From an uncultured Verrucomicrobiota bacterium (lineage in GTDB: Bacteria; Verrucomicrobiota; Verrucomicrobiia; Limisphaerales; UBA9464): 7,064 bases of DNA. Positions 1 through 6,701 of the stretch are shown here, one piece after another; the first letter of the stretch is position 1; every line of letters starts with the position of its first letter. Below the pieces are notes generated by a model. It was not told the origin of the DNA. It worked only from the letters and a program-made list of their open reading frames with translations, and searched no databases. The DNA lies in contig CAIPFS010000265.1 of the NCBI GenBank assembly GCA_903864375.1, positions 1 through 7,064 on the forward strand. Reading direction: 5' to 3'. Both the position numbers and the translations under genes were made by a program.

Positions 1-223
1 ACACCGGCAGGCCGGCCAGGGAGGATGGAAAGGCCGTGGGATCCCACTGTGCCGCCTCCGCCAGAATGAACTCGGGCTGCCAGTCGATGTAGGCATTGGC
101 GGCCACGGCATCGGGCGCGGATTCGAGGGCGGACTCGGCGACGTCCCGGACGGTCAGGTCACCGGAGGTCAGTCGGCGGTGCAATTCTTTGAGCGGGAGC
201 GTGGTGATTTTTTTTCGATTCAT
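1..223 (-). CDS. Amidase-signature family hydrolase, N-terminal fragment (runs off the left edge)
   Basis: The first 74 residues are visible, starting at an ATG at 223-221 and open to the window edge. After a short basic start (MNRKKI) comes the helical pattern LKELHRRLTSGDLTVRDV, then AYIDW, then LAEAAQWD, then LAGLPV at residues 69-74. This is the N-terminal layout of the amidase-signature family (GatA, fatty-acid amide hydrolase, nicotinamidase-like and urea-amidolyase-like amidases), where a helix is followed by 'LaGiPvaVKD'. The family hydrolyses amide bonds with a Lys-Ser-Ser triad; that region lies outside the window, so activity and substrate cannot be judged. No signal peptide is seen, so it is probably cytosolic. 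The start has no clear Shine-Dalgarno sequence, and a run of eight A covers codons 3-6. The gene is divergent from the plus-strand operon and probably shares its control region. GatA itself is possible but less likely in this catabolic-looking setting. Confidence 0.72.
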   Translation of the reverse strand, partial: MNRKKITTLPLKELHRRLTSGDLTVRDVAESALESAPDAVAANAYIDWQPEFILAEAAQWDPTAFPSSLAGLPV

Positions 224-450
224 TCAAAAGAGGGCAGCCGATGCGCCCGCGGCAGCCTAACCGGACGCCCGCCCGGGAAAAGTCTCCAGCAACAATCCTG
301 CCGGAATTTTTCGCCACTGCCCCCGGTGGACCTGGTTTATCCGGGGAAATCGACGGGTTCGGTACGGGAGCGGATGGGATTGTCGATGGACCAGCCATTT
401 TCCGTGGCCAGCGATGCGGAGTGGCTTGCGCTTTGCTTTCGCAGGAAACG
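224..450. promoter_or_regulatory. Divergent intergenic region between amidase and deaminase operon
   Basis: This 227-bp gap separates two genes that point away from each other, so it should contain a promoter for each. I could not find a convincing -35/-10 pair on either strand. One small inverted repeat stands out: CCACTG at 314-319 pairs with CGGTGG at 324-329 (one G-T wobble) around a CCCC loop. It might be an operator half-site pair or chance in GC-rich DNA. The plus-strand frame of the deaminase stays open back to an ATG at 241, but the encoded sequence is rich in Pro, Gly, Arg and Ala and looks unlike the family, so I treat it as non-coding. Confidence 0.4.
443..446 (+). promoter_or_regulatory. 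Ribosome binding site of the deaminase gene
   Basis: AGGA ends four bases before the ATG at 451. It is the only clear purine-rich Shine-Dalgarno-like element among the plus-strand gene starts here, and it supports 451 over the upstream ATG at 241. The spacing is slightly short. Confidence 0.45.
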
Positions 451-990
451 ATGGCGATCGACCCGTCCCCTTCAATCACCGATTTTGACCGGCAACAGAT
501 GGCTCAATTGGCGGCCTGGACAGCCCGGCAACTGGGCACAACCCGTCAAACCCCTTTTTGTGCGGACGTCGTGGAAACCGGCACCGGGCGGCTGGTCCTT
601 CGTCGACTCAACGCGGTCGCGGCGGAGTGGGACCCCAGCAGTCATGCCGAGGTCCGGGTTCTGCGGGCCACGTGTAAAAAGCTCAAAACCCTCAGCCTGA
701 AGGGGCATACCCTGTATACCACCTGCGAACCGTGCCCCATGTGCATGAGCATGGCATTGTGGAGTGCCGTCGATCGCGTGGTCTTTGGAGCGACCATCAA
801 GGATGCCTCCCGGCATTGCCGCCAGATTTATGTCCCGGCCAAAACGGTGGCTAAACGTTCCGACATGACTTGCGTGGTGCTGGGACCCGTGGAACGGGTG
901 GCCTGTGTTGCTTTGTTCGAGGACGAACGGATGCAGGCCATGATGAAAACCTGGCGTCACGCCAAACCCAAAGCGGCACCCAAAAGTTAA
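451..990 (+). CDS. Zinc-dependent nucleoside/guanine-type deaminase (CMP/dCMP deaminase superfamily)
   Basis: A 179-residue protein of the cytidine deaminase-like fold. The signature is clear: H65-A66-E67 (zinc ligand plus catalytic proton-shuttling Glu) and P94-C95-P96-M97-C98 (the other two zinc ligands), with 'LYTTCEPCPMC' just as in TadA and guanine deaminases. After the motif, 'ALWSAVDRVVFGAT' forms the usual strand-helix. Members remove an amino group from a purine or pyrimidine base, nucleoside or tRNA adenosine. The long C-terminal part, with 'IYVPAKTVAKRSD' and a final LF...W segment, differs from TadA and is nearer to free-base deaminases such as guanine deaminase, so a small-molecule substrate is favoured (inference). 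The ATG at 451 is chosen because AGGA lies at 443-446 and the length fits the family; an upstream in-frame ATG at 241 would add an implausible 70 residues. It is the first gene of the plus-strand run, 51 bp before the next. Confidence 0.85.
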   Translation: MAIDPSPSITDFDRQQMAQLAAWTARQLGTTRQTPFCADVVETGTGRLVLRRLNAVAAEWDPSSHAEVRVLRATCKKLKTLSLKGHTLYTTCEPCPMCMSMALWSAVDRVVFGATIKDASRHCRQIYVPAKTVAKRSDMTCVVLGPVERVACVALFEDERMQAMMKTWRHAKPKAAPKS

Positions 991-1041
991 TTCGGACAGA
1001 TCTTCATCCATTCCATCGCGATCACCCTCACCTCAGGTTCC
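991..1041 (+). other. Short spacer, deaminase to FAD oxidoreductase
   Basis: This 51-bp spacer contains no stem-loop with a T-tract and no obvious promoter. It is short enough for co-transcription of the two genes. A weak CAGG sits about 6 bp before the ATG at 1042 and is the only Shine-Dalgarno candidate. Confidence 0.4.
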
Positions 1042-2436
1042 ATGACCCCCGCAGACTTCCAAGCCCTGGCGGAATTTCTTCCCGCCGACCGCATCATCAC
1101 CGCCGCGCCCGAAGTGGAACGGCTCAGCCGCGACTTCTACTGGTACTCGCCCATCCTCAAACGGGATTTGGCGGACAAGCTGGCCGAGGTGGTGATCCAA
1201 CCGCGTTCTGTCGATGAATTACGGGCTGCCATCCAGTATGCCTATCATCGAAAAATTCCGATCACCCTTCGAGGTGCGGGCACCGGCAATTACGGCCAGT
1301 GCATCCCGACCCATGGCGGCATATTGCTTGACCTCGCCGCCCTCGATAAAATCATTGAGATCACCGCGGATGGCCTGGCGGTTTGCGAACCAGCCGTGCG
1401 GCTGGGGGCCATCGAATCCGCTGCCCGTCAATCCGGCTGGGAACTTCGCTGCTATCCCAGCACCTATGTCAAAGCCAGTGTCGCCGGGTTCTGCGCCGGC
1501 GGCAGCGGCGGCATTGGGAGCATCACCTGGGGTGGCCTTCGCGAAAATGGTACTGTTCATGCCCTGACCATCCTCACGATCGAGGAAAACCCCCGGGAAA
1601 TCCGGTTGAGCGGCCAGGATATTTTCAAGGTGTTGCATGCCTGGGGCACCAACGGCGTGATCATCCAGGTGGAACTGCGTCTGGCACCCCGGACCCTCTG
1701 GGCGCAAATCGCCGTGTCCCATCCCACCTTCGAGCGGGCCTTCGACTTCTCCGAGGCGCTGGCACTCAACGACGGATTTAAAAAGCGGCTGGTGACCTGC
1801 TTTGAGTGGCCCATTCCCTCGTGGTTTGCCCCGCTCCAAAAATGGGTTCCCCATGGTCAGGCGCTCTCGTTCTTCGAAATCGCCGATGATCAGTTGGAAC
1901 GTCTGACCCACAGTGTGGGCCCCGGAGGCGGTGAAGTGGTCTTTGTGTCCCCCTACTCCGAGGTGCGCCGAGGGTCGCAGTTGAGCGATTTCACCTGGAA
2001 TCACACCACCCTCTGGGCGCTCAAGGCCGATCCGAGCCTGACTTACCTTCAATGCGGCCTGGACCCCAAACGGGCCCGGGAGCAAATGCGGCAGCTCAAA
2101 CAACGCTTCGGATCCGAATACCTGATGCATGTCGAAATCGTGAAATGGGACGGCATCGTGACTCCCGGAAGCCTGCCGGTCATCCGCTACACGTCCGACG
2201 AACGACTCCAGGAGATGATCGACTTTTGCGGCGAGATCGGGGTCAGTGTCGCCAATCCGCACGTCAACTTCCTGGAGGGATCCGGTCGATGGCGACCGGA
2301 TGATGAAAAACTGGTGGCCAAGCAGCAGTACGATCCCCATGGGTTGCTGAATCCCGGTAAAATGCGCGGCTTTGCCGCCACCCTGGAACAGACCCCCACC
2401 TCACCGACCGGTTTTGTCCGTGCGTACGGCGATTGA
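1042..2436 (+). CDS. FAD-binding oxidoreductase (FAD_binding_4 / GlcD-like)
   Basis: A 464-residue flavoprotein of the vanillyl-alcohol-oxidase/PCMH fold. Residues about 47-98 carry the first FAD element: 'VIQPRSVDELRAAIQYA', then the pyrophosphate loop R77-GAGTGNYGQ, then 'GGILLDL'. A second FAD segment lies at about 144-165, 'KASVAGFCAGGSGGIGS', where the family usually has a 'S-T-x-G-G' stretch. The C-terminus has the family's 'DPHGLLNPGKM' at 431-441. Relatives oxidise 2-hydroxy acids, sugar lactones, alcohols or amines, passing electrons to a quinone or to O2. There is no cysteine-rich iron-sulphur domain, so it is a stand-alone subunit and not a GlcD-GlcF fusion. No signal peptide is seen, so it is cytosolic or membrane-peripheral. 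The ATG at 1042 leaves a 51-bp gap after the deaminase and gives a normal N-terminus; there is no strong Shine-Dalgarno sequence. The substrate is unknown; its place among amidohydrolases suggests it oxidises an intermediate of the same pathway. Confidence 0.85.
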   Translation: MTPADFQALAEFLPADRIITAAPEVERLSRDFYWYSPILKRDLADKLAEVVIQPRSVDELRAAIQYAYHRKIPITLRGAGTGNYGQCIPTHGGILLDLAALDKIIEITADGLAVCEPAVRLGAIESAARQSGWELRCYPSTYVKASVAGFCAGGSGGIGSITWGGLRENGTVHALTILTIEENPREIRLSGQDIFKVLHAWGTNGVIIQVELRLAPRTLWAQIAVSHPTFERAFDFSEALALNDGFKKRLVTCFEWPIPSWFAPLQKWVPHGQALSFFEIADDQLERLTHSVGPGGGEVVFVSPYSEVRRGSQLSDFTWNHTTLWALKADPSLTYLQCGLDPKRAREQMRQLKQRFGSEYLMHVEIVKWDGIVTPGSLPVIRYTSDERLQEMIDFCGEIGVSVANPHVNFLEGSGRWRPDDEKLVAKQQYDPHGLLNPGKMRGFAATLEQTPTSPTGFVRAYGD

Positions 2437-2481
2437 ACCCCCCGCTGATTTTCCATTGTCCACCCCGCTTCCTCCCCCGTC

Positions 2482-3270
2482 ATGAAAACCTGGATTCCGC
2501 CGGAACGTTTCCTTCCCTATCTCACCTGGAAGCAGGTGGATGCGCTGCCCCGGGATGAAACGTTGCTCATCATCCCGACCGCAGCCATCGAGCAGCACGG
2601 CCATCACCTGCCCCTGGCTACGGACACCCTGATCAACAACTACCTCCTGGGCCTCGCCCTGGCCCGCATTCCCAGGGAGCTGTCGATCTATGCCCTGGCC
2701 CCCGTATGCTATGGCAAAAGCAATGAACACATTGGTTATCCCGGAACCCTCAGCCTGAGTCGGGAAACCTTTATTGCCGTTCTTCGCGACCTTGCCTGCA
2801 GCCTGCACGCCGCCGGATTCAAAAAGATCGTGTTCTTCAACAGTCACGGGGGAAATCACTCCCTCGTGGATGTCATGGCACGGGATCTTCGGGCCGAGCT
2901 GGGCTTGAGGGTCTTCTGCCTGTACGGGGGCGGAGCGGCATCGGGGGTCTGCGAACAGGAGGCCACCTTTGGCTTTCATGCCGGTGAGGTTGAAACCTCC
3001 ATCCTGCTGGCCGCCACACCCGAACTGGTTCACACCGACAAATACACGGTCAACTACATCGCCCGGGTGGGCGATCCGGGCATTCTCAAGCCCGAATTTG
3101 CCTACGCCACCTTTGCCTGGCTCACCCGCGACATCGCCCCCAGCGGTGTCATGGGAGACCCAAATCCGAGCACAGCGGAAAAGGGTCGCGCCTGGGCTGA
3201 GGAAATGAGCACCCGCATGGCCTCTGCCCTGGAGGAAATGTATCGGTACCAAAACCTGATGCCGCTCTGA
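2482..3270 (+). CDS. Creatininase-family amidohydrolase
   Basis: A 262-residue metal-dependent hydrolase of the creatininase fold, full length for the family. The metal-site motifs are in order: 'AAIEQHGHHLPLATDT' gives E37, H39 and D48; 'YGKSNEH..YPGT' at 77-89 is the usual substrate-side loop; 'NSHGGNH' gives H122; 'HAGEVETS' gives H166 and E171. Creatininase opens the creatinine ring, while other members include the formamide hydrolase ArfB of F420/riboflavin-type biosynthesis in archaea and the mycofactocin peptidase MftE. In Pseudomonas creatininase a Glu follows the central His by two residues (H-Y-E); here that place is Gly124 (H-G-G-N), as in many non-creatininase members, so true creatininase activity is doubtful and 'creatininase family' is the safe name. 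Expected cytosolic. It starts 45 bp after the oxidoreductase with a pyrimidine-rich leader and no Shine-Dalgarno sequence, and ends 9 bp before the CocE-type gene. Confidence 0.9.
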   Translation: MKTWIPPERFLPYLTWKQVDALPRDETLLIIPTAAIEQHGHHLPLATDTLINNYLLGLALARIPRELSIYALAPVCYGKSNEHIGYPGTLSLSRETFIAVLRDLACSLHAAGFKKIVFFNSHGGNHSLVDVMARDLRAELGLRVFCLYGGGAASGVCEQEATFGFHAGEVETSILLAATPELVHTDKYTVNYIARVGDPGILKPEFAYATFAWLTRDIAPSGVMGDPNPSTAEKGRAWAEEMSTRMASALEEMYRYQNLMPL

Positions 3271-3279
3271 CCCGGGCCC

Positions 3280-5067
3280 ATGCCGTCCACCCGCTCCGCC
3301 AAACAAATCCCCGCAACCCCGTCGCGGCGGAGGGCCGCGCCGTTGCCGAAGCCGGATTGGGCTGACCTGGGCGATGGCGTCCGGGTGGAGCGCGGGGTTC
3401 GCTTTTCCCTTTCGGATGGCACCCGGCTGGTATCAGACCACTACCATCCACCGGCATCCCGCACCGGAAAGCCCTGCCCCACACTTCTTGTGCGTCAGCC
3501 GTACGGTCGGATCATCGCGACCACGGTGGTCTGCCCGCAGGCGGCCTGGTTTGCCCGGCATGGGTATAACGTCGTCATCCAGGATGTCCGGGGACGCGGG
3601 GACAGCGAGGGGGAATTTTATCCCTTTCGCCACGAGGGACGTGACGGACTGGAGACCATCCAGTGGGTCGCCCAGCGTCCGGAATCCAACGGACGGGTGG
3701 GCATGTATGGGTTCAGCTACCAGGGCCTGACCCAACTTCTGGCGGCCGCAGAACGCCCCACCGCCCTGCAATGCATCGTCCCGGCACAAACGGCGGGCGA
3801 TCTGTTCAACGGATGGTTTTACCACCACGGGGCATTGCGACTGGCGGGAACGGTGGGCTGGGCCAACCAAATGTTGCGGGCCGATTCCCGCCGGCTCAAG
3901 AATCCTGCTCCGGGCAGGGCCCTGGAGGCCGCTGCTCCTCAACTTCCGTCCCGGTTCTGGCACGCTCCCTATGCCACCCTTCCTGAACTGGTGGATCGCC
4001 GTCTGCCCACCTATTACCGCGACTGGACCAGCCATCGACAGGCCGGCGATTATTGGGCGGCTCAGGATATCAGCCGCACCTTCAGCCAGTTGAAGGTACC
4101 CGCCCTGCACATCCTGGGATGGTACGACAGCTACCTTCATGGCAGCGCCCTTCTTTACGATTCCCTGACCTCGGACCAGGCGGATTCCGTTCAGCGACAC
4201 CATCAATATCTCGTTGCCGGCCCCTGGCAGCACATCCCGTGGGGGCGACTGGTGGGTGAATTGGATTTTGGTCCCGAGGCCGATTTCGATACCGACCGGC
4301 TGCTGCTGCGCTGGTTCAATCACTGGCTCAAGGATACCGGCGATTTTTCCGACGAACCGAAAGTCCGCCTTTTTGCGATGGGGGAGAATCGGTGGAAAAC
4401 CGCCGATTCCTGGAGCGCCTACGGGAATGGGAAGGGACCCATGACCACGTGGTATCTTCATTCGGATGGCCGGGCCAACTCCAACCGCGGGGACGGTCGG
4501 CTGACCCTGGAGCCCGCCTTCTCAGAACCACGGGATTCCTGGGTGGACGAGCCGGAGGTCCCGGTCCTGTCTCCGGGACCGAGCGGGGCACCGGGTCCGT
4601 TCAACCAGGCCAAATCGGAGCAGTTGAACAATGTGCTGGTGTACACCAGCGAACCATTGGCCACTCCCATCACCATCGCCGGTGCTCCCAGGGTCGTTCT
4701 TTTCTCCGTCAGCAGCTGCTCCCACGCGGACCTCGTTGCCAGGCTGCTCCGGGTGCTGCCGGACGGACGGTCCTACCCGATCAGTCTGGGGATTGCGCGA
4801 AGTTCGTGGCTGTTTCCGGACAACCATCACCGTCCGGATACGCTTCATCGATGGGAATTCGCCCTCGAACCCACCTGCTGCACGCTGGTCCCGGGGGAAA
4901 GGCTCCGGCTGGACGTGGCTGGTTCATCATTTCCCCTCTACGACCGCAATCCCGGTTCGGACGTGCCCCCGCAGCTCGCCACCCCGTCGGATTGGCGGCA
5001 CAACCTCCGCCAGCTGGCGCACACGGAATCCCACCCCAGCCAACTGGTCCTCCCGCTGCTCCCATGA
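3280..5067 (+). CDS. CocE/NonD-family serine hydrolase (X-Pro dipeptidyl-peptidase S15-like)
   Basis: A 595-residue alpha/beta hydrolase of the cocaine esterase / glutaryl-7-ACA acylase group. After a basic, Pro-rich N-terminus, residues about 40-77 show 'RFSLSDGTRLVSDHY' and 'PTLLVRQPYGR', followed by the hallmark 'VIQDVRGRGDSEGEF'. The nucleophile elbow is G144-F-S146-Y-Q-G149. The other triad members are D283 in 'GWYDSYLHG' and H318 in 'GPWQHIPWG'; the spacing matches CocE enzymes. The C-terminal part (from about 365) is the beta-rich jelly-roll domain of the family. Members cleave esters or amides of acyl groups; the substrate here is unknown. No signal peptide is visible, so a cytosolic site is likely. 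The start at 3280 is 9 bp after the creatininase-family stop and lacks a Shine-Dalgarno sequence, so it probably depends on coupling. Its TGA overlaps the next gene's ATG. Confidence 0.88.
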   Translation: MPSTRSAKQIPATPSRRRAAPLPKPDWADLGDGVRVERGVRFSLSDGTRLVSDHYHPPASRTGKPCPTLLVRQPYGRIIATTVVCPQAAWFARHGYNVVIQDVRGRGDSEGEFYPFRHEGRDGLETIQWVAQRPESNGRVGMYGFSYQGLTQLLAAAERPTALQCIVPAQTAGDLFNGWFYHHGALRLAGTVGWANQMLRADSRRLKNPAPGRALEAAAPQLPSRFWHAPYATLPELVDRRLPTYYRDWTSHRQAGDYWAAQDISRTFSQLKVPALHILGWYDSYLHGSALLYDSLTSDQADSVQRHHQYLVAGPWQHIPWGRLVGELDFGPEADFDTDRLLLRWFNHWLKDTGDFSDEPKVRLFAMGENRWKTADSWSAYGNGKGPMTTWYLHSDGRANSNRGDGRLTLEPAFSEPRDSWVDEPEVPVLSPGPSGAPGPFNQAKSEQLNNVLVYTSEPLATPITIAGAPRVVLFSVSSCSHADLVARLLRVLPDGRSYPISLGIARSSWLFPDNHHRPDTLHRWEFALEPTCCTLVPGERLRLDVAGSSFPLYDRNPGSDVPPQLATPSDWRHNLRQLAHTESHPSQLVLPLLP

Positions 5068-5888
5068 TCAACCCGCACCCGGCATCCACAACGGCCGACG
5101 GGCAGACCGCCCGCTCCACTCCGGGACCCCCCTTCATCACCCTTCGGGATGTGACCAAGACCTGGCCGAACGGCACCACCGTGCTGAGCCAAATCCAGAT
5201 GGATGTGGCCAAGGGGGATTTCATTTCACTCATCGGACCGAGCGGATGCGGCAAGTCCACATTGCTGCGCCTGATTTCCGGGCTGAGTCCGATGAGCACC
5301 GGATTCATTCAGATTGACGGCATGATTCCCGAAAATGCCCGGGAAATCATGTCCTTTATCTTTCAGGACGCCACCCTCCTCCCCTGGCGGACGGTCAGTC
5401 GGAATGTGGAACTCGGGTTGGAACTGCAAGGAGGTGAGACCCGCACCGGCCGCAGCGCCAAAGCACGGGAACTTCTGAAGCTGGTCGGCCTGGAGTCCGT
5501 GGCCGACCACTACCCGCGTCAACTCAGCGGGGGGATGAAGATGCGGGTCTCCATCGCCCGGGCTCTGGCCATTCGACCTAAAATCCTCCTGATGGACGAA
5601 CCGTTCGGTGCCTTGGATGAGATGACCCGGGATTTCCTCAATGAAGAGGTGCTCCGACTCCGGGAGGTGGATAAGTTCACCACCTTTTTTGTCACCCACA
5701 GCGTTTCTGAAGCTGTCTTTCTTTCCAACCGCATCATGGTGCTGAAAGCGAATCCCGGGCAGATTCACCGAGAAATTCAGGTCCCATTTCCCAATCCTCG
5801 GGTGGCTTCGCTTCGGAGTGCGCCGGAATTTCTTTCGCTCGTCGGGGAGGTCAGCTCCGCCCTGCGCGCGGTCAAATCTCAAAAATGA
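5064..5888 (+). CDS. ABC transporter ATP-binding protein, NitT/TauT (SsuB/TauB-like) type
   Basis: A 274-residue ATPase that powers the adjacent permease from the cytoplasmic side. All motifs are present: Walker A G58-PSGCGKST-66, Q-loop Q101 in 'IFQDATLLPWRTV', signature L154-SGGM, Walker B 'ILLMDEP' with D178 and E179, D-loop 'GALD', and switch H212 in 'FVTHS'. The 'LLPWRTVSRNV' stretch after the Q-loop is typical of the nitrate/sulfonate/taurine family, which also includes transporters of thiamine-pyrimidine precursors. The first about 22 residues are a Ser/Thr/Pro-rich tail before the first strand (FITLRDVTK). I chose the ATG at 5064 because it overlaps the upstream TGA as ATGA, a normal sign of coupling. 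The same frame stays open back to 4392 inside the CocE-type gene, but that stretch does not resemble any protein. Its stop overlaps the permease start in the same way. Confidence 0.93.
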   Translation: MINPHPASTTADGQTARSTPGPPFITLRDVTKTWPNGTTVLSQIQMDVAKGDFISLIGPSGCGKSTLLRLISGLSPMSTGFIQIDGMIPENAREIMSFIFQDATLLPWRTVSRNVELGLELQGGETRTGRSAKARELLKLVGLESVADHYPRQLSGGMKMRVSIARALAIRPKILLMDEPFGALDEMTRDFLNEEVLRLREVDKFTTFFVTHSVSEAVFLSNRIMVLKANPGQIHREIQVPFPNPRVASLRSAPEFLSLVGEVSSALRAVKSQK

Positions 5889-6677
5889 ATGCCTTTTTCC
5901 GTACCTGGATATGGCCCGTGGCGGTTTTCCTGGCCGTCATTCTGGGTTGGGCGGGGGCCTGCCAGCTGTTCAAGATTCCCCCGTACATCCTTCCCGGTCC
6001 CATCGCCGTCCTCAATGCTGTCATTGAACGCCGGGAAAATCTCTGGTTTGCCTTCCGCGTCACGGCATTCGAAGCGGCGGGCGGGTACGTGTTGAGCATC
6101 GTGGCCGGCATCATCATCGCCCTGTTTTTTGCGCAATCCGCCGCCATCCGGCGTTCGCTTTATCCGTACACCATCCTGCTTCAGACCGTTCCCATCGTCG
6201 CCATTGCCCCCTTGATTCTGATGTGGTTCGGGTCGGGAACCCGGAGCGTGATGCTGGTCGCATTCATCATCTGTCTGTTCCCGATCATCGCCAACACCAC
6301 CCAGGGGTTGATCTCCGTGCCGCGGAACCTCGTCGACCTCTTCATCATGTCGAATGCCTCCAAAATGCAGATGCTGCTCGACCTCCGGCTGCCTCACGCG
6401 GTTCCCAACCTCTTCATCGGACTTCGCATCTCCGGTGGGATTTCGGTCATTGGGGCCATCACCGGTGAATTGTTTGCCAGTTCCAATGCGGTGGGCCAGG
6501 GGGGGCCTTGGCTATTCGATCACCTATGCCAACAGCCAGCTTCAGACCGATTACCTGTTCGCCCTGGTGCTGACGGCCAGCGCCCTGGGTTTCCTCTTCT
6601 TTTTCCTCGTGGTCTTCTTCGAATGGCTGCTGCTGCGCAAATGGCATGAAGCGGCCATGAAACCACAGGTGGAATAA
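5885..6677 (+). CDS. ABC transporter permease, NitT/TauT type, frameshifted at a G7 run
   Basis: Inner-membrane permease partner of the ATPase, of the BPD_transp_1 family. The N-terminal frame shows membrane segments at about residues 8-28, 63-83, 95-115, 121-141 and 178-198, the family 'PPYILPGP' motif at 32-39, and the EAA-type cytoplasmic loop at about 149-175 ending in 'LRLPHAVPNLF', with Asn157 where most relatives have Gly. The frame breaks at seven G (6499-6505) after Q205. As given, it continues with a non-homologous, polar tail to a TGA at 6647-6649 (254 residues). Dropping one G gives Q-GGLGYSITYANSQLQTDY and a last hydrophobic segment at about 225-250, ending at the TAA 6675-6677, for 263 residues in total. 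That is the normal family ending. I annotate the full span. The break may be a sequencing error, a disabling mutation or a slippage site. The start overlaps the ATPase stop (ATGA). No substrate-binding protein follows directly. Confidence 0.85.
6499..6505 (+). other. Homopolymer (G7) frameshift site in the permease gene
   Basis: Seven consecutive G follow CCA. Upstream of it the permease reads in the frame of 5885; downstream the conserved permease sequence continues one frame over, as if one G were extra. The run sits in a potential hairpin at 6495-6512 (GCCAGGG pairing with CCTTGGC, including one G-T wobble, with a GGGG loop), which could promote polymerase slippage or a base-calling error. 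Confidence 0.8.
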
Positions 6678-6701
6678 GCCGCTTCAACCACCTCCTTTTT
6701 T

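Noticed and set aside
241..450. Extended N-terminus of the deaminase from an ATG at 241
   Set aside because: The extra 70 residues are low-complexity and unlike deaminases, while the ATG at 451 has AGGA upstream and gives a normal length.
179..700. Plus-strand open frame of 173 residues overlapping the amidase start and the deaminase
   Set aside because: It overlaps two supported genes in a different frame and shows Arg/Ser/Pro-rich shadow composition with no motif.
1219..2340. Long open frame (373 residues) on the minus strand inside the FAD oxidoreductase gene
   Set aside because: It lies wholly antisense to a gene with clear FAD motifs, has no recognisable domain, and is a common shadow effect in GC-rich DNA.
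2401..3306. Open frame of 301 residues on the minus strand over the creatininase-family gene
   Set aside because: Shadow of a well-supported gene; no domain or motif recognised.
3433..4461. Open frame of 342 residues on the minus strand within the CocE-type gene
   Set aside because: Antisense to a gene with a full catalytic triad; the translation has the Gly/Pro/Arg-rich look of a shadow frame and no known motif.
4392..5063. Upstream open extension of the ABC ATPase frame (224 residues), suggesting a fusion
   Set aside because: It overlaps the C-terminal domain of the CocE-type gene in another frame and has no family resemblance; the ATGA overlap at 5064 explains the true start.
6678..6701. 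T6 run after the permease as a rho-independent terminator
   Set aside because: No stem-loop precedes the T run; it directly abuts the DUF3891 start codon and is better read as a pyrimidine-rich leader.
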